NCBI RefSeq assembly: GCF_018919065.1
Contig: NZ_JAHLQG010000029.1
Location: 1-43,266, forward strand
Reading direction: 5' to 3'
DNA length: 43,266 nt
From: Blautia sp. MSJ-9
GTDB lineage: Bacteria > Bacillota > Clostridia > Lachnospirales > Lachnospiraceae
Part shown: positions 32,255 through 39,476 of the stretch, piece by piece
Position numbering within the stretch: the stretch's first letter is position 1
Layout: every line of letters starts with the position of its first letter
The notes under the pieces: generated by a model
What the model was told of the DNA's origin: nothing
The model's input: only the letters and a program-made list of their open reading frames with translations
The model's database searches: none
Translations under genes and position numbers: made by a program

Positions 32255-32608
32255 AATGGAGGCGCTCCTTTTTTGGAAATTTGGTGACTATTCAGCAGTT
32301 CATTATTCTGTAAGGTACTGAACAGTTCGGATTTGGATATTTTTTTGCTACAGGTACTTTATTTGCTGTTCTATGATAGACAAAGGGATGTACCTGGTTT
32401 GGCAGGATAAATGATATCAAGACTGGCTTCATTTTACCATAATTGATTCCTGACTGGAATAGGTGATGGAGAAAGAAGAATTGCGGTACAGTGAGGCAGA
32501 GGGTATAATGTGGATGAATTCAGATGAAGATACCTGTAATGAATATGAAAATTGACTGAATTTGACTAAGAATAAAGAAGAAAAAAATTTATCAGGAAAA
32601 GGAATAAA
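32255..32608. promoter_or_regulatory. Divergent control region lysR-ubiX
   Basis: A 354-base gap with no gene. Close to lysR it contains TTCAG (about 32294) and ACTGAAC (about 32316), possible LysR half sites, and TATGAT-like -10 boxes. It is the expected place for the LysR operator, but I cannot define the site or the promoters from the sequence alone. Confidence 0.4.
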
Positions 32609-33178
32609 ATGAAAAAGAGACTTGTGATTGGAATGAGCGGGGCTTCAGGAGCACCCCTTACAATAGAATTGCTGAAGCAGTTACAACAGTATAAAGAAAT
32701 CATAGAGACACATCTGATCGTAACGAAGGGCGCAGAAATGACTCTGGAACAGGAGACAGATTATACCTTAGAGCAGTTATATGCGCTTGCAGACGAGGTA
32801 CATGATAATCATAATATTGGTGCTGGTCCTGCAAGTGGAAGTTATCGCACAATGGGAATGATCGTGATTCCATGCAGTATGAAAACACTGGCAGGAATCG
32901 TCAGCGGCTACAGTGATAACCTTGTTTTGCGTGCGGCAGACGTAACTCTGAAAGAACGCCGCAAGCTGGTATTGGTAACCCGGGAAGCACCGCTTGGAAC
33001 AGTACATCTCAGAAATATGTACGAGGCCAGTCAGCTTGGTGCAGTGATCATTCCGCCAGTACTCAGTTATTATAATCATCCGAAGACAATAGAAGACTGT
33101 AACCGCCATATTGTAGGGAAAATCCTTGACCAGTTCGACTTGGAAGGACAAGAATTTCACAGATGGATGGAAGAGTGA
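32609..33178 (+). CDS. lpdB: UbiX-family flavin prenyltransferase (LpdB-like)
   Basis: UbiX joins a dimethylallyl group to FMN to make the prenylated cofactor that UbiD decarboxylases need. The 189-residue product starts at ATG 32609 after AGGAAAAGGAA. It has the nucleotide fold KRLVIGMSGASGAPLTIEL, GPASGSYRTMGMIVIPCSM, KTLAGIVSGYSDNL, LKERRKLVLVTREAPLG and PPVLSYYNHPKTIEDCNRHI, all standard UbiX motifs. It matches the LpdB partner of gallate decarboxylase and stands 48 bases before the LpdD-like gene. Confidence 0.95.
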   Translation: MKKRLVIGMSGASGAPLTIELLKQLQQYKEIIETHLIVTKGAEMTLEQETDYTLEQLYALADEVHDNHNIGAGPASGSYRTMGMIVIPCSMKTLAGIVSGYSDNLVLRAADVTLKERRKLVLVTREAPLGTVHLRNMYEASQLGAVIIPPVLSYYNHPKTIEDCNRHIVGKILDQFDLEGQEFHRWMEE

Positions 33179-33226
33179 GTTAAAAGCTGATGTATAAGTA
33201 TGGAAAGGAAGATATAAAAATATACT

Positions 33227-33619
33227 ATGGAAAAAGGATTGAATTCTGCGCAGAACACAATAGAGCTTCATGTAGAATATATGAACTGTGACATTGCGGT
33301 ATACTGCCAGCAGTTGGACTATGGATATGAAATAAGAATTTTCGGCGGACATCGTTCACACGTAGGTTCTGTAACGGTGGTAGATGGACAGGGCGCTTTA
33401 CAGACAATCACACTGCCAGGCCACAAAGAAGATATCATCACCAGACAGTGGGCGTCACAGATTTGGGAAATCACGAGACAGCCGGTATCAGTGCTGGCAG
33501 GGGTGCATTACGATGATTTAAAGAAAGAACAGTTAATGGAAGTGATTCGGATATTAGATAAATTGCTTGCGGACTGTAAAACAGAATTACAGAAAAGAAC
33601 ACGCCCTCTCAGTGTATAA
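33227..33619 (+). CDS. lpdD: LpdD-like small subunit or prenyl-FMN chaperone
   Basis: The 130-residue product starts at ATG 33227 and has the pattern of LpdD, the small third protein of gallate decarboxylase sets: an N-terminal beta-rich half (GYEIRIFGGHRSHVGSVTVV), LPGHKEDIITRQWASQI, then VSVLAGVHYDDLKKEQLMEV. LpdD is needed for activity and is thought to pass the prenylated flavin from UbiX to the UbiD protein. Together with lpdC and lpdB the three needed parts are present. The stop codon lies in the loop of the following terminator. Confidence 0.82.
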   Translation: MEKGLNSAQNTIELHVEYMNCDIAVYCQQLDYGYEIRIFGGHRSHVGSVTVVDGQGALQTITLPGHKEDIITRQWASQIWEITRQPVSVLAGVHYDDLKKEQLMEVIRILDKLLADCKTELQKRTRPLSV

Positions 33620-33635
33620 TACTGAGAGGATTTTT
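33605..33635 (+). terminator. Terminator overlapping the lpdD stop
   Basis: CCTCTCAGT (33605-33613) pairs with ACTGAGAGG (33621-33629), then A and five T. The TAA stop (33617-33619) is in the loop. Confidence 0.85.
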
Positions 33636-33746
33636 ATATAGTTAGAGAACATAGACATGCACCTATAATAATGATATAATTTTTTCAGATATGGCAGTCT
33701 GTGGTAAAAATATAGACAGTGCTAATAAAAAACTGGAGGTATCCAA

Positions 33747-33962
33747 ATGTCAAAAATCGTAAAACTTACATCAGCAATAGAACGTGAAGAGAAATTAAAT
33801 GAAATCTATGAAAACCTGGAAGAACTAAAAAACCAGTTCACTGCACTGATTGATGAATACGAAGAAGAGAAGTCTGACAGCAGAAAAGTAGACACATTGA
33901 TCGAGGCACTGGATGCGCTTGAAGATGCTGCAGAAGCGATTCAGGATGTGCTGGAAGGATAA
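33747..33962 (+). CDS. Small coiled-coil protein
   Basis: The 71-residue product starts at ATG 33747 after ACTGGAGGT. It is acidic and almost wholly helical, with heptad-like spacing (EKLNEIYENLEELKNQF, LIEALDALEDAAEAIQ), so it is likely a coiled coil. No known family. It is a single gene between the lpdD terminator and a response-regulator remnant. TATAAT-like sequence lies about 70 bases upstream. Confidence 0.8.
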   Translation: MSKIVKLTSAIEREEKLNEIYENLEELKNQFTALIDEYEEEKSDSRKVDTLIEALDALEDAAEAIQDVLEG

Positions 33963-34020
33963 AGAGACTATATAATATAGAAAGAAAACGATATGATACA
34001 AAAGACTTTGCAGGAACTGT

Positions 34021-34257
34021 GGAGGAGAGGATGATGCAATCCTGATGGATATCCAGATGCCAGTTATGAACGGTTACGAAGCTGCCAGAGCAATCCGCAC
34101 AGCAGAGAATCCTGTCTGTAAAAATATTCCGATCATAGCCATGACTGCGAATGCTTTCTCAGATGATATTCAGAGAAGCATGGATGCGGGGGTGAATGCG
34201 CATATTTCAAAACCGATGGAACTTGCAGTGCTGGAACGAGTGATCAGAACGTTATGA
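34021..34257 (+). pseudogene. Receiver domain, C-terminal remnant of a hybrid kinase
   Basis: The frame gives the second two thirds of a response-regulator receiver: DAILMDIQMPVMNGYEAARA with the phosphoacceptor Asp, IIAMTANAF with the conserved Thr, and AHISKPME with the conserved Lys. The first third, with the acidic metal-binding pair, is missing, and there is only a short unrelated sequence before it. The sequence style (DIQMPVMNGYEAA) is of the receiver at the end of large hybrid histidine kinases, so this is the tail left after deletion of the rest. Confidence 0.7.
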
Positions 34258-34372
34258 TATAGCCTACATGTAAGATGATATTTGTATGATATAATAAAGC
34301 CGTCTGATTTACAGAGAGAATTAGAAGTAACATGTATTACTGTGAATGACAAATATAAAGGATGAAAGAACA

Positions 34373-35572
34373 ATGAACTGTACAGATATGATGCAGATAG
34401 CGGAACTGGAAGATGTTCTGAAACTGAAAGCCGGGGAAAAAGGGCTCTGGCATCTGGTGCGCTGGATTTATTTTGCGGACTGCCTGCAGTGTATTAAAAG
34501 TGAATATAAGATTGAGAATTATATCCATGGCGGAGAATTTGTGATCCTGACAAACAGGGGTGTTACGGATGACAGTGCGAAACTCATGACCCTGATCAGA
34601 CAGATGTGGGAGTATGGGATAGCGGCTCTTGGAATCAATGAAGGGCAGATTTCAGAGGAATTACTGAAATATTGTGAGAAAAAAGAATTGCCACTCTTTG
34701 AACTTCCGGAGAAATTTCCGTTGATAGATCTTTCACAGATCATGTGCAGAAGGCTTGTGTTGGAGGAAAATGACCGCAATGCAGCTGAGCAGCTTTTTTC
34801 TTCGATTCTGGATGCCGAGCATCTGAGCAGAGAGCGCGTGATGGCACAGGCCAGATATCTGAATATTAACCTTGAGGGAAGCTTCTGTGTTGCAGAGTTT
34901 GCGTTTGACAGTGCGAAGGGTGACTGGGAGAATGAGGATTCTCTGACATTGGGGCAGAATATAAAACGTATGATCAGTACGGAGTTTTCCTTTTATACAA
35001 AAGAAGATATTCTGGTGCTCCCGCAGGCTGGTTCAATTCTGGTGCTTATTCCGGTGGCACATCTTGATGATGAGCAGATACGGGACATTTTTAGCCGGAT
35101 CATTGAACGTGTACAGCGAGAACAGGGAACAAGATTCTGTGTCGGAGTTGGAAACAGTACAGCATATCTGGATGAGGTAAAACGCAGCAGAAATGAGGCA
35201 TCAGCAGCAATCAGGGCAGCGTCTGCTGCAAATATGCAGGAGAGGATTTTCTTCTATAAAGATCAGGGGATTTATACTCTGATCTCCCATGTGGATGATA
35301 CCAGAGTTCTGGATGAATATGTGGAAGCGCAGCTTGGAAAACTGGTCAGATATGATGAGATGAATGCAGGAAGTCTCTGTGAGACGTTGGAGAATTATCT
35401 TATAAATAACTGTAATGCCAAGAGAACGGCAGAGGCTATGTTTGTTCATCGAAATACGCTGAATTACAGATTGAAGAAAATCGGGGAGCTGCTGAATTGT
35501 GATTTTGAAGATATGGATAAATGTCTGGAACTGAAACTTGCGTTTCTGATTAGAAAGTACCGAAATAGATAG
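34373..35572 (+). CDS. PucR-family transcriptional regulator
   Basis: The ATG at 34373 (AAAGGATG upstream) is preferred over that at 34346. The 399-residue product has an N-terminal PucR-type sensing domain (MMQIAELEDVLKLKAGEKGL to about 130), a middle GGDEF-like/CdaR domain, and a C-terminal helix-turn-helix of the PucR/CdaR kind (NCNAKRTAEAMFVHRNTLNY RLKKIG, split here). PucR proteins activate catabolic operons in response to metabolites. It lies just upstream of the GABA aminotransferase operon, in whose promoter region there is a perfect palindrome that is its likely operator. Confidence 0.9.
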   Translation: MNCTDMMQIAELEDVLKLKAGEKGLWHLVRWIYFADCLQCIKSEYKIENYIHGGEFVILTNRGVTDDSAKLMTLIRQMWEYGIAALGINEGQISEELLKYCEKKELPLFELPEKFPLIDLSQIMCRRLVLEENDRNAAEQLFSSILDAEHLSRERVMAQARYLNINLEGSFCVAEFAFDSAKGDWENEDSLTLGQNIKRMISTEFSFYTKEDILVLPQAGSILVLIPVAHLDDEQIRDIFSRIIERVQREQGTRFCVGVGNSTAYLDEVKRSRNEASAAIRAASAANMQERIFFYKDQGIYTLISHVDDTRVLDEYVEAQLGKLVRYDEMNAGSLCETLENYLINNCNAKRTAEAMFVHRNTLNYRLKKIGELLNCDFEDMDKCLELKLAFLIRKYRNR

Positions 35573-35707
35573 TGCTTTCACATATTATATAAAATGCTTT
35601 TATGAGAATGCAGTGAGAAAGAGATGTATGTTTAACATTATTCATAGTGGAACGAAGATATGAAAAGCTGGGTGGATCTGGAAACTACTGTTGTATAAAA
35701 GGTAACA

Positions 35708-35726
35708 TTTGTGCACCGTGCACAAA
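35708..35726. promoter_or_regulatory. Perfect palindrome, likely PucR-type operator
   Basis: TTTGTGCACCGTGCACAAA is a 9-bp perfect inverted repeat about one central base. It lies 22 bases before the -35 box of the aminotransferase operon, a typical place for an activator. A partial GCGCACA copy follows at 35741-35747. Confidence 0.6.
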
Positions 35727-35747
35727 AAAGATAGTCCTCCGCGCACA

Positions 35748-35775
35748 TTGATTTCATCCGGGAAGGTGCTATAAT
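35748..35775 (+). promoter_or_regulatory. Promoter of the GABA operon
   Basis: TTGATT (35748-35753), 16 bases, TATAAT (35770-35775). Transcription would start about 35,783, some 110 bases before the first gene. Confidence 0.65.
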
Positions 35776-35816
35776 CTAGCTAAATTAAAAAACAAAACAA
35801 CCAATTAAGAAACGAC

Positions 35817-35856
35817 AAAGGCGTCAGATATTAAAAAGTATCTGGCGCCTTTTTTA
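35817..35856 (+). terminator. Leader terminator (attenuator) of the GABA operon
   Basis: AAAGGCGTCAGATA (35817-35830) pairs with TATCTGGCGCCTTT (35839-35852), a 14-bp stem with one G-T pair, followed by T. It lies between the promoter and the first gene, so transcripts must read through it. Confidence 0.7.
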
Positions 35857-35894
35857 CGTCGGATGAGGCGAAGAGATAAAGGAGGACAATTATT

Positions 35895-37268
35895 ATGACA
35901 ACAGCAGAATTATCAACAGCATTACCGGAGATCATAACAGCGCAGGTTCCAGGACCGAAATCAAAAGAACTTCTTGACAGGAGAGATGCGGCAATCCCGA
36001 AAGCACTTTGCGGCAAAGCTTATCCAATTTGTATCAAACAGGGTGCAGGTGCAATGTTTGAGGATCTTGACGGAAACAAATTCCTTGACTGGGTCGGAGG
36101 TGTTGGTGTTCTGAATATCGGATATTCCCACCCGGAAGTTATTGAAGCAGTAAAGAAACAGACAGAGAAATATTTCCATACTATTTTTAATGTGTATGTA
36201 CATGACGGATATGTAACACTTGCAGAGAGATTAAATGAAATCATGCCATGCAAAGGAGAGGTAAAGAAAACTTATTTTGCAAACTCCGGTGCAGAGTGTG
36301 ATGAGAACGCGATCAAGATTGCCAAAGCATTTACAAAGAGAAGTGGAGTGATCTGTTTTACAGGTGCTTTCCACGGAAGAACAAACCTGACAATGGCGCT
36401 GACAGCCAAGAAAGTATATGCAGTCGGTATGGGACCTTTCCCGGCGGGTATTTACCGTGCACCGTATCCATATGTATACAGAGCACCGAAGGGATATACA
36501 GAGGCTGAGGCAATTCAGTACTATATAGATGAACTGAATAGAATCTTCGATGAAGGTGCACCTGCAAGTGAAATCGCCTGCATGATCGTAGAGCCGTTCC
36601 AGGGTGAGGGAGGATTTATCCCGGCACCGATCGAGTGGGTTAAAGCAGTCCGTAAGATTTGTGATGAGAACGGAATTCTGATGATCGCAGATGAAGTTCA
36701 GTGTGGTAACTGCAGAACCGGTAAATATTATGCATCTGAGTACTGGGCAGAAGCCGGTGCAGCACCGGATATCATTACAACAGCCAAATCTCTTGGCGCA
36801 GGTCTTCCGATTTCTGCGATCACAGCAAGAGCAGAGATCATGGATGCAGCACCTGCGGGAACCATCGGCGGTACTTTCTGTGGTAACCCGGTTGCCTGTG
36901 CTTCAGCACTGGCAGTTATGGACATTATGAAACGTGACGATTATGCTGGAAAAGCAAGACATATTGGTGAAGTTGTCACAGCACGATACAAAGAACTTCA
37001 GGCAAAATATCCGGTGATCGGTGACGTCAGAGGACTTGGCGCGATGATTGGTCTGGAACTTGTCAAAGACAGAGATACAAAAGAGCCTGCTACAGAAATC
37101 GCAGGAAAACTGATCCAGAATGCAATCCAGAAGGGACTTCTTCTTGAGAGCTGTGGAACAGCAAGCAACGTTATCCGTTTTCTTGCACCGCTCACAATGA
37201 CAGATGAGCAGATGGAAAAAGGTCTTGAAATTTTTGAAGCTGCATTAAAAGAGGCAATTGAGGGATAA
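35895..37268 (+). CDS. gabT: Class III aminotransferase, probably 4-aminobutyrate
   Basis: Class III aminotransferases use PLP to move amino groups from omega-amines such as GABA to a keto acid. The 457-residue product (ATG 35895, AAAGGAGGAC upstream) has DWVGGVGVLNIGYSHPEV, FANSGAECDENAIKIAKAF, FTGAFHGRTNLTMALT, VEPFQGEGGFIP, ADEVQCGNCRTG with the cofactor Asp, and the PLP lysine in TTAKSLGAGLPISAI. The neighbouring 4-hydroxybutyrate dehydrogenase makes GABA the likely substrate: GABA to succinate semialdehyde to 4-hydroxybutyrate. Acetylornithine or another omega-amino acid remains possible from the protein alone. Confidence 0.88.
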   Translation: MTTAELSTALPEIITAQVPGPKSKELLDRRDAAIPKALCGKAYPICIKQGAGAMFEDLDGNKFLDWVGGVGVLNIGYSHPEVIEAVKKQTEKYFHTIFNVYVHDGYVTLAERLNEIMPCKGEVKKTYFANSGAECDENAIKIAKAFTKRSGVICFTGAFHGRTNLTMALTAKKVYAVGMGPFPAGIYRAPYPYVYRAPKGYTEAEAIQYYIDELNRIFDEGAPASEIACMIVEPFQGEGGFIPAPIEWVKAVRKICDENGILMIADEVQCGNCRTGKYYASEYWAEAGAAPDIITTAKSLGAGLPISAITARAEIMDAAPAGTIGGTFCGNPVACASALAVMDIMKRDDYAGKARHIGEVVTARYKELQAKYPVIGDVRGLGAMIGLELVKDRDTKEPATEIAGKLIQNAIQKGLLLESCGTASNVIRFLAPLTMTDEQMEKGLEIFEAALKEAIEG

Positions 37269-37289
37269 AAACTGATAAATTGATATTGT

Positions 37290-37856
37290 AATACGGGCAG
37301 GTCCTTGCGGAATATTTACTGTTATTTCTAACTTAAGCACAGGACTTGCCCGATTCCATTTAATTGCATCAAAAGGAAGACGAAAGTTTGACAAAGTAAT
37401 GGCCGGATTTATGACACTTTTATATATTATTCCGGCATCATTTTCCGCAGCACTTGTATGGCAGGAATGGATCGTAGTAGGAATCTGGCTGGCACTTGGT
37501 GTATTTTTCTATTTCTATTCCAAGAGAAAATACGGTGCAGAATTTGGTCGTGATATCTTTATTGTAGATGAGACGAAAGATGTGGACGAGGCACCGGCAG
37601 TACTTCCGAATGCAAAATATCCGGACAGACATTTTGTTATCACAGTGGGCTGTGAATATGGAAGTGGTGGTCCTGAGATTGCCAGAATGGTTGCAGACTA
37701 TTGTATATTACAGGCAAGAAATGTGGCGACAGACATACCCGTGATATCCTGCTTAACAGCAGTCTGTTGGGCTGGGATGCAACGGCTCAGTTTATCGAGG
37801 AACTGGTAGAACGCAGATTTGGACTGACAGAGGAAAAGTTAGAGAAAGGGGCTTAA
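37290..37856 (+). pseudogene. Amino acid permease remnant joined to a cytidylate-kinase-like remnant
   Basis: From about 37,290 one frame reads GIFTVISNLSTGLARFHLIA, SKGRRKFDKVMAGFM and two membrane helices (LLYIIPASFSAAL; WIVVGIWLALGVFFYFY), the C-terminal end of an APC-type permease whose first roughly 400 residues are gone. After a 20-residue linker the same frame enters HFVITVGCEYGSGGPEIARM, the start of a cytidylate-kinase-like domain. The frame then shifts near 37,710, and the other frame has its end: TGKKCGDRHTRDILLNSSLL to TAA 37854. About 110 kinase residues are missing. In this operon the permease was probably the GABA importer. Confidence 0.7.
37294..37352 (+). other. Inverted repeat in the permease remnant
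   Basis: CGGGCAGGTCCT (37294-37305) can pair with AGGACTTGCCCG (37341-37352), one G-T pair, with a 35-base loop. It lies right at the left edge of the permease remnant and so could mark the deletion joint. No T-run. Confidence 0.4.
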
Positions 37857-37862
37857 GAGCTG

Positions 37863-38984
37863 ATGAAAGGATTTACCATTAAAACAGAAATAGAAGAATA
37901 TGATACATTTGAACAGTACGCGGCACAGGCAGATTTGGGACCGCAGGATCTGGTTCTCTGCGGAGAACATACTTATGACAAATATGTGGCACCTCTTTCG
38001 CTGAGTGTGCAGACACTTTTCCGTGAGAAATATGGAAAAGGTGAACCGACAGACGGAATGGTAGATGCTATTCTGGATGCACTGAGGAAGAAAGAATTTA
38101 ACCGTATCATTGCAATCGGTGGCGGTACAGTAGTAGATATTGCGAAAGTTGTTGCAGTTGCCGGAAAAGAAGATAAGGTAGATGACCTTTATGATAATGT
38201 AGATAAGCTGAAAAAAGTACATCCTCTAGTGATCATTCCGACAACCTGTGGAACAGGAAGTGAAGTTACCAATATTTCCGTGATCAACCGTGTGAGCAAA
38301 GGAGTCAAGATGGGACTGGCATCCAATGCGATGCTTGCAGATAAGGCGGTTATGATCACAAACATGCTGGATTCTCTTCCATATAAAATATTTTCAACTT
38401 CTTCCATTGATGCTATGGTACACAGTGTGGAATCTTTCTTAAGCCCGAACGGATGCAGCATCTCAAGGATTTTTTCCACAGAGGCGTTGAAAACGATTAT
38501 TCAGTGTTGGAAGAAATCAGTGGAAGCTGGTGGCGGCGATGCATGGAAAACTTGTGCGGCAGATTTCCTGAAAGCGTCCAACTGGGCTGGACTTGGATTC
38601 GGTTATGCCGGATGTGCAGCAGTTCATGCATGCGCTTATCCTCTTGGTTCCGTATACCACATTCCACATGGACAGTCCAATCAGCTGATGTTCAAAGACG
38701 TAATGGAAAAATACAAACAGATCCAGCCGACAGGCCGGATCAATGATCTGGAAGATATCATTGCAGAGTGCCTTGGAGTGACACAAAGTGAGGCACTGAC
38801 AGCATTATATGAATTGATGGATAAGGTTCTTAAAAAAGAACCACTTCGCAATTTTGGTGTAAAAGAAAGCGACCTGCCGGTTTTCGCAGGAGATGTGATC
38901 AAAACCCAGCAGAGACTGCTGAAGAACAATTACATACAGCTGTCTGAAGAACAGGTGCTGGAGATTTATAAGGCGGCGTATTAA
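37863..38984 (+). CDS. 4hbD: 4-hydroxybutyrate dehydrogenase (iron-containing alcohol dehydrogenase)
   Basis: It reduces succinate semialdehyde to 4-hydroxybutyrate with NADH. The 373-residue product (ATG 37863, 6 bases after the kinase remnant's stop) is a group III Fe-dependent alcohol dehydrogenase. It shows the nucleotide loop AIGGGTVVDIAKV, PTTCGTGSEVTNISV, and the metal ligands in the region of SSIDAMVHSVESFLSP and YPLGSVYHIPHGQSN. It resembles the Clostridium kluyveri 4HbD along the length that I remember, including the KTQQRLLKNNYIQL tail. With the aminotransferase it forms a GABA-to-4-hydroxybutyrate route, which in gut anaerobes leads on to butyrate. Confidence 0.92.
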   Translation: MKGFTIKTEIEEYDTFEQYAAQADLGPQDLVLCGEHTYDKYVAPLSLSVQTLFREKYGKGEPTDGMVDAILDALRKKEFNRIIAIGGGTVVDIAKVVAVAGKEDKVDDLYDNVDKLKKVHPLVIIPTTCGTGSEVTNISVINRVSKGVKMGLASNAMLADKAVMITNMLDSLPYKIFSTSSIDAMVHSVESFLSPNGCSISRIFSTEALKTIIQCWKKSVEAGGGDAWKTCAADFLKASNWAGLGFGYAGCAAVHACAYPLGSVYHIPHGQSNQLMFKDVMEKYKQIQPTGRINDLEDIIAECLGVTQSEALTALYELMDKVLKKEPLRNFGVKESDLPVFAGDVIKTQQRLLKNNYIQLSEEQVLEIYKAAY

Positions 38985-39000
38985 AATAATGGAGAGGTTG

Positions 39001-39032
39001 TTGCATTACCCGGTAATTAGTACGTAATGCAA
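39001..39032 (+). other. Hairpin after 4hbD
   Basis: TTGCATTAC (39001-39009) pairs perfectly with GTAATGCAA (39024-39032). No T-run follows; it stands 16 bases after the 4hbD stop. Confidence 0.5.
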
Positions 39033-39069
39033 GGGCGGTGTATTATTATAATATTAAAAAATGCGGTTT

Positions 39070-39110
39070 ATCCCTCAAATGCTTGAAAGGGGCATTTGAG
39101 GGATGATTTT
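39070..39110 (+). terminator. Intrinsic terminator of the GABA operon
   Basis: ATCCCTCAAATGC (39070-39082) pairs perfectly with GCATTTGAGGGAT (39092-39104), 13 bp, followed by GATTTT. Confidence 0.8.
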
Positions 39111-39238
39111 GTGTAAGGATATATAGTGGTGAAAATTCAATTGTTTTTGATAACAAATGTCAGAATGACTATAATGAAAAAGAAATCTGCAGTTCGAAGA
39201 TTTCGGGAAACTTATTATACGAGAGTTGGAGGCAATGG

Positions 39239-39343
39239 CAGAAATGGAGTAGACGAATTAACCTCAAAGACCGTTTGGTTTACGAAATAACAGATGAAAC
39301 AATTATTGTAATCCAATGCAAAGGGCATTACAGCGATAAATAA
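39239..39343 (+). pseudogene. YoeB-type toxin, C-terminal remnant
   Basis: A frame without a start ends at TAA 39341 and reads WSRRINLKDRLVYEI, then IVIQCKGHYSDK. The S-R-R-I-N-x-x-x-R-L-V-Y and C-x-x-H-Y segments are the C-terminal half of Txe/YoeB mRNA interferases, including the catalytic Arg/His/Tyr end. The first half is not visible in the same frame, so it is decayed. No antitoxin gene is nearby. Confidence 0.6.
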
Positions 39344-39395
39344 GGGCTGCAACACATAGGGGCGCACATCAGAAGATAAAGAAAAAATATTATTG

Positions 39396-39425
39396 TTGTA
39401 CTGCATGATGAGTAAGTGGTATAAT
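39396..39425 (+). promoter_or_regulatory. Promoter of the cyclic di-GMP gene
   Basis: TTGTAC (39396-39401), 18 bases, TATAAT (39420-39425). It excludes a start at 39393 and supports the start at 39477. Confidence 0.6.
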
Positions 39426-39476
39426 AATACAAATTTATATTTCAAAAAAGCTGTTGTCCGTGAGAGGCTGGGAATA

